DNA of 64,000 nt, taken from assembly GCA_018401875.1 (NCBI GenBank), contig JAGYJZ010000011.1, positions 41,802 through 105,801 of the forward strand. The letters run 5' to 3'. This DNA comes from Salibacteraceae bacterium (GTDB taxonomy: Bacteria; Bacteroidota; Bacteroidia; Flavobacteriales_G; Salibacteraceae). The position numbers and the translations under genes were made by a program. Positions 49,456 through 59,345 of the stretch are shown one piece after another. Below the pieces are notes generated by a model. That model saw only the letters and a program-made list of their open reading frames with translations. It did no database searches and had not been told where the DNA came from. Numbering within the stretch: the first letter of the stretch is position 1; each line of letters opens with the position of its first letter.

Positions 49456-50040
49456 TTACTTTTTGGCGTCTAATTCCATGCTGATTTTCACGTCAACGTC
49501 ATCAGAAACCACAGCCGTTGCAGCCCAACTTCCAGTGCCGACTCCATAATCAGTTCTGTTGAGTGTTGTGTTGATTGCTATACCCATGATTTCGTAACCT
49601 TCCTTCCACGGATTATCCATTCGTCCGGTGATCTGAAGCGGTAAAGTAATGTCTTTGGTAACGCCTCGCATCGTCAGTTTACCCAATACCTTATAATTCT
49701 TGTCATCAACTTTTTTAAACGATGTTGATGCAAATGTGATGGTCGGAAATTCACTTTCATTGAAGAAGTCGGCACTTTTCAAATGCTCATCGCGGTCTGA
49801 CTCATCGGTATCAATGCTGGCCACATCAATGGTAAAGGTTACTGAACTGGTGGTCAGATTGTTTGGGTCAAATGTAATATCGCCATTAAACGACTTAAAC
49901 TTCCCCGTCACTTCTGAGAAAAAGTGATCGATCCCAAAGCTCACTGAGGTGTGAGACTTATCAATATTCCAAGCTTTTTGGGCGATTGCTAAAGGAGAAG
50001 TAAGCAGAAAGAATGCTGAGAGAATGGTTAAAGTTTTCAT
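49456..50040 (-). CDS. YceI family protein
   Basis: WNIDKSHTSVSFGIDHFFSEVTGKFKSFNGDITFDP...RDEHLKSADFFNESEFPTITFAST. Confidence 0.93.
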   Translation of the reverse strand: MKTLTILSAFFLLTSPLAIAQKAWNIDKSHTSVSFGIDHFFSEVTGKFKSFNGDITFDPNNLTTSSVTFTIDVASIDTDESDRDEHLKSADFFNESEFPTITFASTSFKKVDDKNYKVLGKLTMRGVTKDITLPLQITGRMDNPWKEGYEIMGIAINTTLNRTDYGVGTGSWAATAVVSDDVDVKISMELDAKK

Positions 50041-50236
50041 GTGTATTGATTCATTTTTTTAGTGTGGTGTTAGGTCGATCGTTCATCTAATTCCTGACAA
50101 AACAGTTTTCAAAACTTTTATATAACTGATAATCAATTTTATAAAACATGATAGTAAGGAGATCTATGAAATCAGTTTCAGAACAATAAATTATTGCGCA
50201 CATTCGCAACAAGTTAGTTTATCAGTCTTCTTCGAA

Positions 50237-50527
50237 ATGCTTTATTCGCTGTTTATCTCGTTTTTACTTATTAATCCTTTTGGTGTCAAAGTGAGTTTTA
50301 CCATTGCCAACGATACCCCTGAAATTGTTTGGCTGCAAGTGGATAATATGCCATCTCTTAACCTTCCTCCGAACTCAACATCGGAAATGAGGGTTCAGGA
50401 GAAACAGCAAATCTTTTATGTGACCGATCCGAAAAGTGGTGAGCGCAGAGTGCTCTTTGAAGTAGATCAATCGCTGGAAGGAAAGCAGATTAGGCTCAAG
50501 AAACTGATACGTCAAGTCACGAAATAG
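50237..50527 (+). CDS. Hypothetical exported protein
   Basis: ORF with N-terminal hydrophobic segment. Confidence 0.45.
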   Translation: MLYSLFISFLLINPFGVKVSFTIANDTPEIVWLQVDNMPSLNLPPNSTSEMRVQEKQQIFYVTDPKSGERRVLFEVDQSLEGKQIRLKKLIRQVTK

Positions 50528-50528
50528 G

Positions 50529-51314
50529 CTACACTTGCGCGGCCTGGTTTAAGTGATGCGAGAGAATGATGGCCACACTTACCGACACATTCAGCGAATC
50601 AACTTCACCAAGCATTGGAATAATGATGCATTGATCGGCATGGCCAAGCCAAAATTCTGAAAGGCCTTTTGCTTCTGAGCCAAACACGAACGCTGTGTTT
50701 TCGTCTGCTCTAACACTGTTATAAGCAGTTGATTCTTGCGACAGTGCCGCGCAGTAAATTGATTTGTGATGTGCACGTAAAAAAGCCAGCGCCTTTTCAT
50801 TGGTAGTAAACACGCATTGGGTTGTAAAAACAGCTCCCCGGCTATTGCGTAAAATATTTGGATTGAACAGATCGACAAGGGATTCTGTCACAATCAGGTT
50901 TTTAACTCCAAGTGCATCACAGGTGCGAAGAATGGCGCCAAGGTTTCCCGGTTTTTCAATGTTTTCGAGCACTACTGTTGGACCGTTGACCTGCATTTCA
51001 TCTAAACTCACCGAAAAGGCAGGGAAAACGCACATAAAGTTATTCGGCACATTTTGGTAGCTCAAGCTGTCAAACAATGCTTTTGAGAGCGCAACTACTT
51101 GGGGTCGAGCGTTGCCCAACATAGGTTCTATTGCTTGCCAGAGGATGTATGCTTCGCAATAAATCACCATTTGCGGCTGATGTCCGCAACGAAGCGCAAG
51201 GTCTAACTCGGGGCGTCCTTCCATTAAAAAGACACCGTCTTTCTTACGGGTTTTAGACTTCGACAGACTGAGCAGGTACTTATACTTCGGATTTGAAAAA
51301 CTCTCGATAACCAT
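50529..51314 (-). CDS. TrmH/SpoU family RNA methyltransferase
   Basis: VVLENIEKPGNLGAILRTCDALGVKNLIVTESLVDLFNPNILRNSRGAVF...VFGSEAKGLSEFWL...IPMLGEVDSLNVSVSVAIIL. Confidence 0.92.
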   Translation of the reverse strand: MVIESFSNPKYKYLLSLSKSKTRKKDGVFLMEGRPELDLALRCGHQPQMVIYCEAYILWQAIEPMLGNARPQVVALSKALFDSLSYQNVPNNFMCVFPAFSVSLDEMQVNGPTVVLENIEKPGNLGAILRTCDALGVKNLIVTESLVDLFNPNILRNSRGAVFTTQCVFTTNEKALAFLRAHHKSIYCAALSQESTAYNSVRADENTAFVFGSEAKGLSEFWLGHADQCIIIPMLGEVDSLNVSVSVAIILSHHLNQAAQV

Positions 51315-51319
51315 ATTTC

Positions 51320-52135
51320 TTAAAGCGATGCTTTGATGTGTTCCCAATCAAGGTGCAAAGGTTGCGAAGAAAAATCGGTTGCCAGGGTATAATCTGCGCT
51401 GGCTTGAATGCGCTCATCATTATGCGGATGACCCATGAGCAGTTGAAGGCTTGAATCAAAGCTCGGCTCTTGATCGTTTAATTTTTCAAAAAAATCGCCC
51501 AGGGCTTTCGGGTGAATTTGAACTTGCTCTAAAAGCGCCATGCCAAAGGCATCTGCTTCTGATTCTTGGGTTCGGCTAAACGCAGACGACACCAACGTAC
51601 CGATTACTTGGTGCATCACAGTTACATCGCCACCGGTGATGAGCGAAATGAGAATTGTAGTTCCAAATTCAGCAGCTATTTTGCTCAACACATGCCGGTG
51701 ATGCACGTGTCCTAGTTCATGCGCTATCACTGCGGCAAATTCTTCCGGACTGTTGCTAAACTCGATGAGCGCACTGTGAATGACAATGTTGTTGCCCGGA
51801 AACGTGAATGCATTAATTTCCTCAGAATCGATGACGTAAAATTTAACTGTAGACTGATCCTCGGACAAACCGCGCGTTAATCGATTGTAAATAAACGTGA
51901 GTGCAGAGTCAACCGTCTCGTTGTGAATGATTGATTTATCCTGCAAATACATTTCTGTGATAAAATTCCCAAAGCGCAGTTCCTCTTCTTCAGACAGTGC
52001 GTAAGAACTTAGGTCGAGGTCAATTTCTCTGGATTCTGGTGGAAAAAATTCATTTATACCGAATGTAAAGATGATCCATACGGCCGCGAAGGCCGTAATC
52101 AGTATGATCAAGTCGCGCCAAACCTTCGCCATCAA
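51320..52135 (-). CDS. M48 family metallopeptidase
   Basis: FAAVIAHELGHVHHRH...RTQESEADAFGMALLEQ. Confidence 0.93.
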   Translation of the reverse strand: MMAKVWRDLIILITAFAAVWIIFTFGINEFFPPESREIDLDLSSYALSEEEELRFGNFITEMYLQDKSIIHNETVDSALTFIYNRLTRGLSEDQSTVKFYVIDSEEINAFTFPGNNIVIHSALIEFSNSPEEFAAVIAHELGHVHHRHVLSKIAAEFGTTILISLITGGDVTVMHQVIGTLVSSAFSRTQESEADAFGMALLEQVQIHPKALGDFFEKLNDQEPSFDSSLQLLMGHPHNDERIQASADYTLATDFSSQPLHLDWEHIKASL

Positions 52136-52140
52136 TTGTT

Positions 52141-52656
52141 TTATTGCGGTGGTTTATTCTGATGAACGATTCCCGAATCTACCGCATAGGTGATCGAATT
52201 TGACGTTGAAAAGACCATTTCGTAGCTCAACTTACCAAAAAACACAAAGTAATACATGCGGCCTTTTCGGGCTTGCACTGCAGCGATGATGCTAAACACT
52301 AAGTATGAAATATTCGCTACCACAGTTGTGAGCAAATACCCCAAATAGTAATCATCCATTTCGAGGCTGTCAAAAAACCATATCCTGAGCGTCCAATAAA
52401 GGAGCCCCCAATTGAGCAAGGTTGTAGGGATTTGAGAAAGCAAGCTCTGCAGCGAATGGAAATGAATGAATCGGCTCTTTGTTCGATTTACATAAAAGTA
52501 AATGATCGCAGCGATCAAATTGATGACAGGCAGCGGCAGCGCTACAGCCACCGCTGCAAACATCATTAAATAGGCTCCCATGGCATCTTCCCTTTCGCGT
52601 TCAATAATTTGATCAGGTTGCGGCAATGGATAATAAGAGGGCTCGTCATTCATCAT
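52141..52656 (-). CDS. DUF4870-like membrane protein
   Basis: Multiple TMs; NRTKSRFIHFHSLQSLL motif. Confidence 0.6.
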   Translation of the reverse strand: MMNDEPSYYPLPQPDQIIEREREDAMGAYLMMFAAVAVALPLPVINLIAAIIYFYVNRTKSRFIHFHSLQSLLSQIPTTLLNWGLLYWTLRIWFFDSLEMDDYYLGYLLTTVVANISYLVFSIIAAVQARKGRMYYFVFFGKLSYEMVFSTSNSITYAVDSGIVHQNKPPQ

Positions 52657-52734
52657 TAATTCTGTTCCAATTAGGGTTTAGAGGATCGAATTTATTTCAC
52701 GGGGTCAGGCGATCCGGAAAAAGGCGGATACTCG

Positions 52735-53187
52735 TCAGACATGTATGCCATGTAAATAGAGACACGTTGCGACCAGCGTATATAGCACAAATCCGTGAGG
52801 AATCAATACGTATAACCACCCAAACAATCCGCGTAACAACACCGATCCGCGCGACACTGATTCAGGGTAGGCTACGTCAAACGTAACGTACTCATCAGCG
52901 GCATTCAACCCAAATGCGGGATAGCCGTCCGAAAGATTATACAGCCGGGCATTCAATCGCACTGTCCAGCGCATATACTTTACTTGAAACTCAAACCAAC
53001 TTTGGGGGTAACGTCCGGTAAACAGAATGACCCAAAACGACAAAAAGCCCAATACGCTTGCAGCAAGTCCAACAAACATGAGCACAAATAAGTGAGGAAT
53101 CACGATGTAAAATAATCCGAAAAAGCTTCGGAGCAACAATTCACCGCGCGAATACGATTCTTGGTGTTTAATTTCTAATGTCATCAT
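52735..53187 (-). CDS. DUF4389-like membrane protein
   Basis: FFGLFYIVIPHLFVL...VILFTGRYPQSWFEFQVKYMRWTVRLNARLYNLSDGYPAF. Confidence 0.75.
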   Translation of the reverse strand: MMTLEIKHQESYSRGELLLRSFFGLFYIVIPHLFVLMFVGLAASVLGFLSFWVILFTGRYPQSWFEFQVKYMRWTVRLNARLYNLSDGYPAFGLNAADEYVTFDVAYPESVSRGSVLLRGLFGWLYVLIPHGFVLYTLVATCLYLHGIHV

Positions 53188-53489
53188 AGTGTAGATTTTT
53201 ATGGTTGATCAATAATACAATAGTTGATTAAAATAATAACACATTCAAACACGAACGGCTATTAATCCATTTAAACTGCTTAATCCGCATGCAGGCAATC
53301 TTTTTGTTTCGCTGATAGTGATACGTTTTTTGCAGGATTTTTTTTGATGCTCAAGGAAATGACGTTATCAAACTCGGAGCTGTTTATCAAAGAAGAATTT
53401 CCACATCTTCGATCACAATGCGACACGATAGAATGTATTGCATTAAATTCGCGCCTGAGAATTGAAACGAATCAAATAAAACACAATAA

Positions 53490-54881
53490 ATGGATTTTGA
53501 TCTTATAGTATTAGGAAGCGGCCCTGGAGGATATGTGGCGGCCATTCGCGCATCTCAATTAGGTTTGAAAACAGCGATCATAGAACGAGAATCATTGGGT
53601 GGTATTTGCCTTAATTGGGGCTGTATTCCAACCAAAGCACTGCTAAAAAGCGCGCAAGTATTCGACTACTTAAACCACGCGGCTGATTATGGAATCACCG
53701 TAAAAGATGGAAACATCAACTTCGACAACATCATTGGTCGCAGCCGCGAAGTGGCTGCAGGAATGAGCAAAGGCGTTGAGTTCTTGATGAAGAAAAACAA
53801 GATTGAAGTGATCATGGGCAGCGGTAAACTGAAAAGTGCCAACACACTCGAAATCACGGATGACAAAGGAGGAAAAAAAGACGTTACAGCCAAGAGCATC
53901 ATCGTTGCCACCGGAGCACGCTCACGCGAACTGCCACACATCAAGCAAGACGGAAAGAAAATCATAGGATACCGCGAAGCGATGACACTGCCAAAGCAAC
54001 CTAAATCAATGGTGGTGATGGGTTCAGGAGCAATCGGCTCTGAGTTTGCCTATTTCTATCAAACCATTGGCACAAAAGTGACGCTGATCGAATACATGGA
54101 CAACATCGTGCCTGTAGAAGATGAAGACGTAAGCAAGCAATTGGCGCGCAGCTTCAAGAAAACGGGCATGGAAGTAATGACAGGCACAGAGGTGACTGAA
54201 GTGAAAACCACCTCAAAAGGCTGCACTGTTAGCTACAAAGACAAAAAAGGAAAAGAAGGCAGCATCGAATGCGATGTGGTGCTTTCAGCTGTTGGAGTGA
54301 TTGCCAACATTGAGAACATAGGTCTTGAAGACGTTGGAGTTGCCACCGATAAGGGCAAAATCATGGTCAACGAATATTATGAAAGCAATATCCCAGGCAT
54401 TTTTGCCATTGGCGATTGTGTTCCAGGCCAAGCCTTGGCTCACGTGGCATCAGCCGAAGGAATTATTTGTGTAGAGAAAATTGCCGGCCACTCGCCTGCT
54501 CCACTCGATTACAACAACATTCCGGGTTGCACGTATTGCTCGCCAGAAGTGGCCAGTGTGGGTATGACTGAAAGAGCTGCAAAAGAAGCCGGTTACGAAA
54601 TCAAAGTGGGTAAATTTCCATTCAGTGCATCAGGCAAAGCGAAAGCTGCAGGACATTCTGATGGATTTGTGAAACTCATTTTTGACGCGAAATACGGTGA
54701 GTTGTTGGGCGGACATATGATCGGCTACAACGTTACTGAAATGGTGGCCGAATTGGTTGCTGTTCGTAAATTAGAAACTACAGGGCACGAGTTGATGAAG
54801 ACTGTGCACCCACACCCAACAATGAGTGAAGCCATCATGGAAGCTGCTGCTGCCGCTTATGATGAAGTAATTCACCTGTAA
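53490..54881 (+). CDS. lpdA: Dihydrolipoyl dehydrogenase
   Basis: GSGPGGYVAAIRASQLGLKTAIIERESLGGICLNWGCIPTKALLKSA...GLEDVGVATDKGKI...HPHPTMSEAIMEAA. Confidence 0.96.
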   Translation: MDFDLIVLGSGPGGYVAAIRASQLGLKTAIIERESLGGICLNWGCIPTKALLKSAQVFDYLNHAADYGITVKDGNINFDNIIGRSREVAAGMSKGVEFLMKKNKIEVIMGSGKLKSANTLEITDDKGGKKDVTAKSIIVATGARSRELPHIKQDGKKIIGYREAMTLPKQPKSMVVMGSGAIGSEFAYFYQTIGTKVTLIEYMDNIVPVEDEDVSKQLARSFKKTGMEVMTGTEVTEVKTTSKGCTVSYKDKKGKEGSIECDVVLSAVGVIANIENIGLEDVGVATDKGKIMVNEYYESNIPGIFAIGDCVPGQALAHVASAEGIICVEKIAGHSPAPLDYNNIPGCTYCSPEVASVGMTERAAKEAGYEIKVGKFPFSASGKAKAAGHSDGFVKLIFDAKYGELLGGHMIGYNVTEMVAELVAVRKLETTGHELMKTVHPHPTMSEAIMEAAAAAYDEVIHL

Positions 54882-54899
54882 TATTTAACGAATACTATG

Positions 54900-54930
54900 A
54901 AAGCCTCGCTCCTTTTGGCGAGGCTTTTTT
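54900..54930 (+). terminator. Rho-independent terminator after lpdA
   Basis: AAAGCCTCGC-TCCTTTTG-GCGAGGCTTTTTT. Confidence 0.9.
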
Positions 54931-54965
54931 GGTTTACATCACCAATCTTTGGATATCGTTTGACA

Positions 54966-55685
54966 ATGATTGAAAATTCAGATTCGATTCTTAACCCTAC
55001 CGTGTATATTGGTGCTTTGGAAGTCAGAGAACCGGTTACAGCGGTTACTGATTTCATGATCGCTATTACGTGCGGAATTGCGTTTTGGCTGTTGACCAAA
55101 AGTAAGCGCGAGCGCAGTCAATCGTTTCATTATTACAGGGGCTTTTTCTTGATGTACGCCATCGGAATGACATCGGCCGCGTGGTTGGGTCACGGACTTC
55201 AAGCCTATTTTGGGCTTGAATGGAAAATGTTGGGTTGGTTTTGCAGCATGACGGGGCAAGCGCTCTTGGCCATCGGTTCGTTAAAAGAAATCGAATCTGC
55301 CATCAAACCCATCTACGCTAAAACCATCATCGCTGCTCTGATAGTGCAATACATCGTTTTTGGAGCCTTCATTCTCTATCCAGAAACGAGGGGTTTTCAA
55401 GTGCCGCAAACCGCTTCGGTGCTCGTGTTGACAGGCTTTGTAATTCCAATGCAACTTTTTAACTACCTGCAAAACAAAAACATCGGCAGCATGTTAATGA
55501 CCACAGCGATTATCTACGGCATAGTGCCGGGTTATGTATATAGCAATCAGATCAGTATTAATAAATGGTTTAACTATCATGATATTAGTCATGTGCTTGT
55601 TGTAGTTTACATGATTATCATGATTTTTGCAGTTCGAAAATTAGCCTTTAAATCACGCCTAGCGGCTGATGGAATAACGAAGTAA
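54966..55685 (+). CDS. DUF6962-like multi-pass membrane protein
   Basis: Internal ATG at 54966 chosen because the ORF-track start at 54897 lies within a terminator. Confidence 0.55.
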   Translation: MIENSDSILNPTVYIGALEVREPVTAVTDFMIAITCGIAFWLLTKSKRERSQSFHYYRGFFLMYAIGMTSAAWLGHGLQAYFGLEWKMLGWFCSMTGQALLAIGSLKEIESAIKPIYAKTIIAALIVQYIVFGAFILYPETRGFQVPQTASVLVLTGFVIPMQLFNYLQNKNIGSMLMTTAIIYGIVPGYVYSNQISINKWFNYHDISHVLVVVYMIIMIFAVRKLAFKSRLAADGITK

Positions 55686-55686
55686 G

Positions 55687-56952
55687 ATGACAGGATTTAT
55701 CATATTGATTGCGATTATTGGGGTGGCTTTTTTGGCCATTGTTTCCTACGAAGCAATCGTTTCATACCGCAGCAACATTCGGGTTTACACCCTGGCTGAT
55801 TCGCTCGCCAACGTGTATTGCGGCATTTTAGAACGGTCGTTTGATTTGTTTTATGCAGTCATTTTCTTGATGGCATCGCAGTATTTATACGAACATGTTG
55901 CTCCATTCAAGATTCCTGCAAACTTGGGCACTTGGCTTTTGGGTTTGGTGCTGTTTGACTTTATCGCCTATTGGTTTCACCGATTGAGCCATGAGATTAA
56001 TTTTTTGTGGGCGGCTCACATTGTGCATCACCAGAGCGAAGAACTCAATTTCACAACTGTTTTCCGTGTATCCTTCTTTGCGGTGATTTTCAGATCGTTT
56101 TTCTTTATTTGGATGCCGTTGATTGGCTTCGATCCGTTTACCATTTTCAGCTTGGGGGTCTTTTTGGCCGGATACCAATTTTTGACTCACAGCAGGGTAA
56201 TTGGAAGATTGGGGGTTTTAGAGTCGTTTATGACCACGCCTTCGCATCACCGCGTTCACCACGGCAGAAACGAAAAATACATGGACCATAATTATGGCCA
56301 CATCTTCATCGTTTGGGACAAGCTTTTTGGAACATTTGTAAAAGAAGACGAAGAGCCGTTGTATGGCATTACCTCAGGATTTGAAAGTAACAGTGCCTTG
56401 AGCGCGCAATTTTCGTATTGGAAAGACTTGTTTACCCGAGCGCGCAGAACACGGTCGTTTACAGACAAGATCAAAGTATTTGTAAAAGGGCCTGCGTGGA
56501 CGCCTGATGACGTGGGATTCCTTCCCTCGGCCTACCGCACCAATGAGAACGGTGAACGCATCAAACGCGATGTGCGTATTTCGAAAGAAATGTCGGCATA
56601 CATCATTTTTGGAATCATCACTTCAGCCGCGATATTCTTCCGATTGACATTTATCATCAAGCAGCTCGAGGCGCCTACGTTGGCTTCCATTGTTCAAAAC
56701 AGTGAGGTTGTGGGACTCACACTGGCGCTCCTATTGTCTGTATTTGCACAAGGGCGAGTGATGGATAATTCGAGCATCGCCTTGCCTTTTGAAGTGGCGC
56801 GATTGGTGAGTTTATCAATCATCAGCGTGTTGTTTTACAGTGCGTTTGCGTGGTTACTTCCACTCACGATTGCATACAGTGTAGTATCTGCAGTGTGGTA
56901 TTCTTACATGAAGCTTTCCAAGCCGGAAGAACGTATCCGCCTTGCCTCTTAA
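55687..56952 (+). CDS. Sterol desaturase / fatty acid hydroxylase superfamily protein
   Basis: YWFHRLSHEINFLWAAHIVHHQSEELNFTT...HHRVHHGRNEKYMDHNYGHIFIVWDKLFGTF. Confidence 0.92.
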   Translation: MTGFIILIAIIGVAFLAIVSYEAIVSYRSNIRVYTLADSLANVYCGILERSFDLFYAVIFLMASQYLYEHVAPFKIPANLGTWLLGLVLFDFIAYWFHRLSHEINFLWAAHIVHHQSEELNFTTVFRVSFFAVIFRSFFFIWMPLIGFDPFTIFSLGVFLAGYQFLTHSRVIGRLGVLESFMTTPSHHRVHHGRNEKYMDHNYGHIFIVWDKLFGTFVKEDEEPLYGITSGFESNSALSAQFSYWKDLFTRARRTRSFTDKIKVFVKGPAWTPDDVGFLPSAYRTNENGERIKRDVRISKEMSAYIIFGIITSAAIFFRLTFIIKQLEAPTLASIVQNSEVVGLTLALLLSVFAQGRVMDNSSIALPFEVARLVSLSIISVLFYSAFAWLLPLTIAYSVVSAVWYSYMKLSKPEERIRLAS

Positions 56953-57755
56953 GGTTTTGTCATCTTTCGGTATTGGTTTGACAATACCCAATGAATGATG
57001 CGTGGCAAAATTCGATTCACGATAAAATTGGTTTTCCCCAAGGCCGACTGAACCACAAACGTTTTCCTTTTATAGATCTGATCGAGCACAATTCCTGCTG
57101 ATTCAGATTGACTCGCCACGGGCAATCCTGCGCGCACCGGCACATCTTCTAGCCCACCGTTGGCATTCAGCGTTTTCTTGGTTGCGTCATTTTTTGTAAA
57201 CCCGAGGTAAATGGCACCTACGTGCACACCGTCTCCTTGGAGTTCCTTGCGCAGGCTTTGCACCGCACCGATATAGGCCATTTTCACCGATGAGTAAAGG
57301 GAATAATTGCCCAAACCATGAATTGCTGCGAGGGAAGAAATAAACTCAATAGACCCTTTGTTCTTCTTAATAAACGGAATGGCAAAATGACTAACATAGA
57401 GCGAACCTGTAAGGTTGGAGTCGATGATTTCTTTGATCACCGCGGGGCTGCTTTGCTCGAGGGTGCCAAAAGCCGACATTCCCGCGTTGTTGATCAACAC
57501 ATCCAGGCCACCGAAATGCTCCACTGTTTTATTTACAAGTCGCTCAGCGTCATCGGCCGAGGTGATGTCTGCCGCGATGTAAATCACCCGATCTCCGAAT
57601 TCTTTAAACGCACCAAGCACTTCACTGGCTTTGCTTTCGCTGCGGCCGTTGAGTGCCACTTTACCGCCTTCTGAAAGTACGCGCGTTGCAATGGCTTTAC
57701 CGAGACCACCACTCGATCCTGTGATTAGAAAAACCTTGTTCTGGAATCGCATCAT
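56949..57755 (-). CDS. SDR family oxidoreductase
   Basis: FLITGSSGGLGKAIATRVLSEGGKVALNGR...LINNAGMSAFG...YSLYSSVKMAYIGAVQSLRKEL. Confidence 0.93.
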   Translation of the reverse strand: MMRFQNKVFLITGSSGGLGKAIATRVLSEGGKVALNGRSESKASEVLGAFKEFGDRVIYIAADITSADDAERLVNKTVEHFGGLDVLINNAGMSAFGTLEQSSPAVIKEIIDSNLTGSLYVSHFAIPFIKKNKGSIEFISSLAAIHGLGNYSLYSSVKMAYIGAVQSLRKELQGDGVHVGAIYLGFTKNDATKKTLNANGGLEDVPVRAGLPVASQSESAGIVLDQIYKRKTFVVQSALGKTNFIVNRILPRIIHWVLSNQYRKMTKP

Positions 57756-58738
57756 AGTTTTACATTATTCGCTTTAAACCAATTCAGGCAATCTTCTATA
57801 GCTTGATCAACAGGTGTTTGCGGCATGTGGAGTTCTTTTACTGCTTTTGCAGCTGAGTAGTATTGTTCAATGCCCATCAGGCGCACCATGCCGTAACTCA
57901 ATCCCGGTTGCTTACCCGTGATCCGCGCGATCACCGAAGAGAAAAATCCTCCTACAAGTACCAAGGGAAATGGGAAGCGAATCAGTTTTTTCTGCACCCC
58001 TGAAATCTTCTTGATCTTATTAAAGAACGTTTCGTAGTTGAGGTTCTCATTTCCAGCGATGTAAACTTCGCCCAATCGACCCAACGTAATGGCGTTTGCG
58101 ATGGCCACAGCCACGTCTTTTGCGTGGATAAAGTTCTTCACTCCTTTGCTGTATCCGGGCACTTTACCTTCTACCATCGAAAGCAACAGACGGCCAGAAG
58201 TAGGACCGCTGTCGTGCGCTCCGAGCATGAAGGTGGGCGCGATGACGATCACTGGAAACTTGTTTTTACGAAATTCCTGAAGCAGCATTTGCTGGGTCTT
58301 GTATTTCGAGTCGAGGTAGTCGTTGTTGTACTTCCACCCTGAATATTCGTTTTCTTCCGATCCCAATTTTTCAGCCGTGCCGGGATCAAATGAATTGGCA
58401 GAACCGATATGAATGAAACGTTTGATGCCTGATCGTTGCGAGGCGGTCATCACGTTGCGCGTGCCTTCGATATTTACGCGATTCACCATTTCGTTTCTTC
58501 CTGGCCACACCGAGGTTGATGCAGCAATGTGCACTACCACATCGCATTTCGAAAGGTATGATTCAAACGATGGCACGTTGAGCACATCGCCTTCAACGAT
58601 CTGCACGGGAAGGTCTTTCAAGGTTTTAGACTTACTTGAAGGATGCACGAGGCATACCAATTCATAGTTCCTGGCTAGCAGCTCGAGCACCGTGTTGGTT
58701 CCGAGCATTCCGTCTGCTCCTGTTATGAATACTTTCAA
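57752..58738 (-). CDS. NAD-dependent epimerase/dehydratase family protein
   Basis: VFITGADGMLGTNTVLELLARNYELVCLVHP...VVHIAASTSVWPGRNEMVNRVNIEGTRNVMTA. Confidence 0.92.
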   Translation of the reverse strand: MKVFITGADGMLGTNTVLELLARNYELVCLVHPSSKSKTLKDLPVQIVEGDVLNVPSFESYLSKCDVVVHIAASTSVWPGRNEMVNRVNIEGTRNVMTASQRSGIKRFIHIGSANSFDPGTAEKLGSEENEYSGWKYNNDYLDSKYKTQQMLLQEFRKNKFPVIVIAPTFMLGAHDSGPTSGRLLLSMVEGKVPGYSKGVKNFIHAKDVAVAIANAITLGRLGEVYIAGNENLNYETFFNKIKKISGVQKKLIRFPFPLVLVGGFFSSVIARITGKQPGLSYGMVRLMGIEQYYSAAKAVKELHMPQTPVDQAIEDCLNWFKANNVKL

Positions 58739-58912
58739 TGCGCGATTTTGTTTAGTAAATGGGCCCGATTACGAGCAAAGATGGTCGTTTTACGAGGCGC
58801 GCGAAGATACGGTGAAGGATTGAAAAATATGAGGTGCAATGTTGTTGAAAACGCTTAGCTGTTTGAACGTTGAGGTGGAGTGGTATTATTGATGATTTAT
58901 AATAGGAAGATG

Positions 58913-58949
58913 TTCATAGTTCGTGGTTCATAGTTCGTGGTTCATAGTT
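58913..58949. repeat. Short tandem repeat (14-bp unit ttcatagttcgtgg, about 2.6 copies)
   Basis: Read directly from sequence. Confidence 0.9.
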
Positions 58950-59076
58950 ATCGCAGTCAGGCATGCTGAGTACTTGCGTAGAAAGCAAGTCTCGAAGACA
59001 AGCCGATTCGAAGAAGTTGGTGGTTCGTGGTTCTCCTAATTTTGAATTGAACTTTTTCAAGTTAATTTAAGAAACT

Positions 59077-59253
59077 ATGCCAAATTACACCCCCTTTCAA
59101 TCCATTAGAGAAGCATTATCTAGTGAGCACCGCGGCCCGCGTGAAGAGGAGTTTCAAAACATCATGGCTGGAGCTTATGCCTATGGACATGATCACGTAG
59201 ATGAGCTGTTGCAAGAAGCCACCCAATTGAACAAATGCCTGGTGTTTTATTAA
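59077..59253 (+). CDS. Repeated mini-gene, copy 1 (58 aa, likely C-terminally truncated)
   Basis: MPNYTPFQSIREALSSEHRGPREEEFQNIMAGAYAYGHDHVDELLQEATQLNKCLVFY; paralogous to segments in 61111-61310 and 63734-63940. Confidence 0.65.
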   Translation: MPNYTPFQSIREALSSEHRGPREEEFQNIMAGAYAYGHDHVDELLQEATQLNKCLVFY

Positions 59254-59295
59254 TACGATGCGCGCGCATTTTGGAAATGCGCGCGAGGGGGGGCA
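59232..59295. repeat. 64-bp direct repeat, copy 1, with an 11-bp-stem palindrome
   Basis: 63/64 identical to 61048-61111; contains CGCGCGCATTT-TGG-AAATGCGCGCG. Confidence 0.93.
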
Positions 59296-59345
59296 TGATT
59301 TATAATTAATGATTCATGATTGAGCAAATGCTAGTGGTAGCATAA

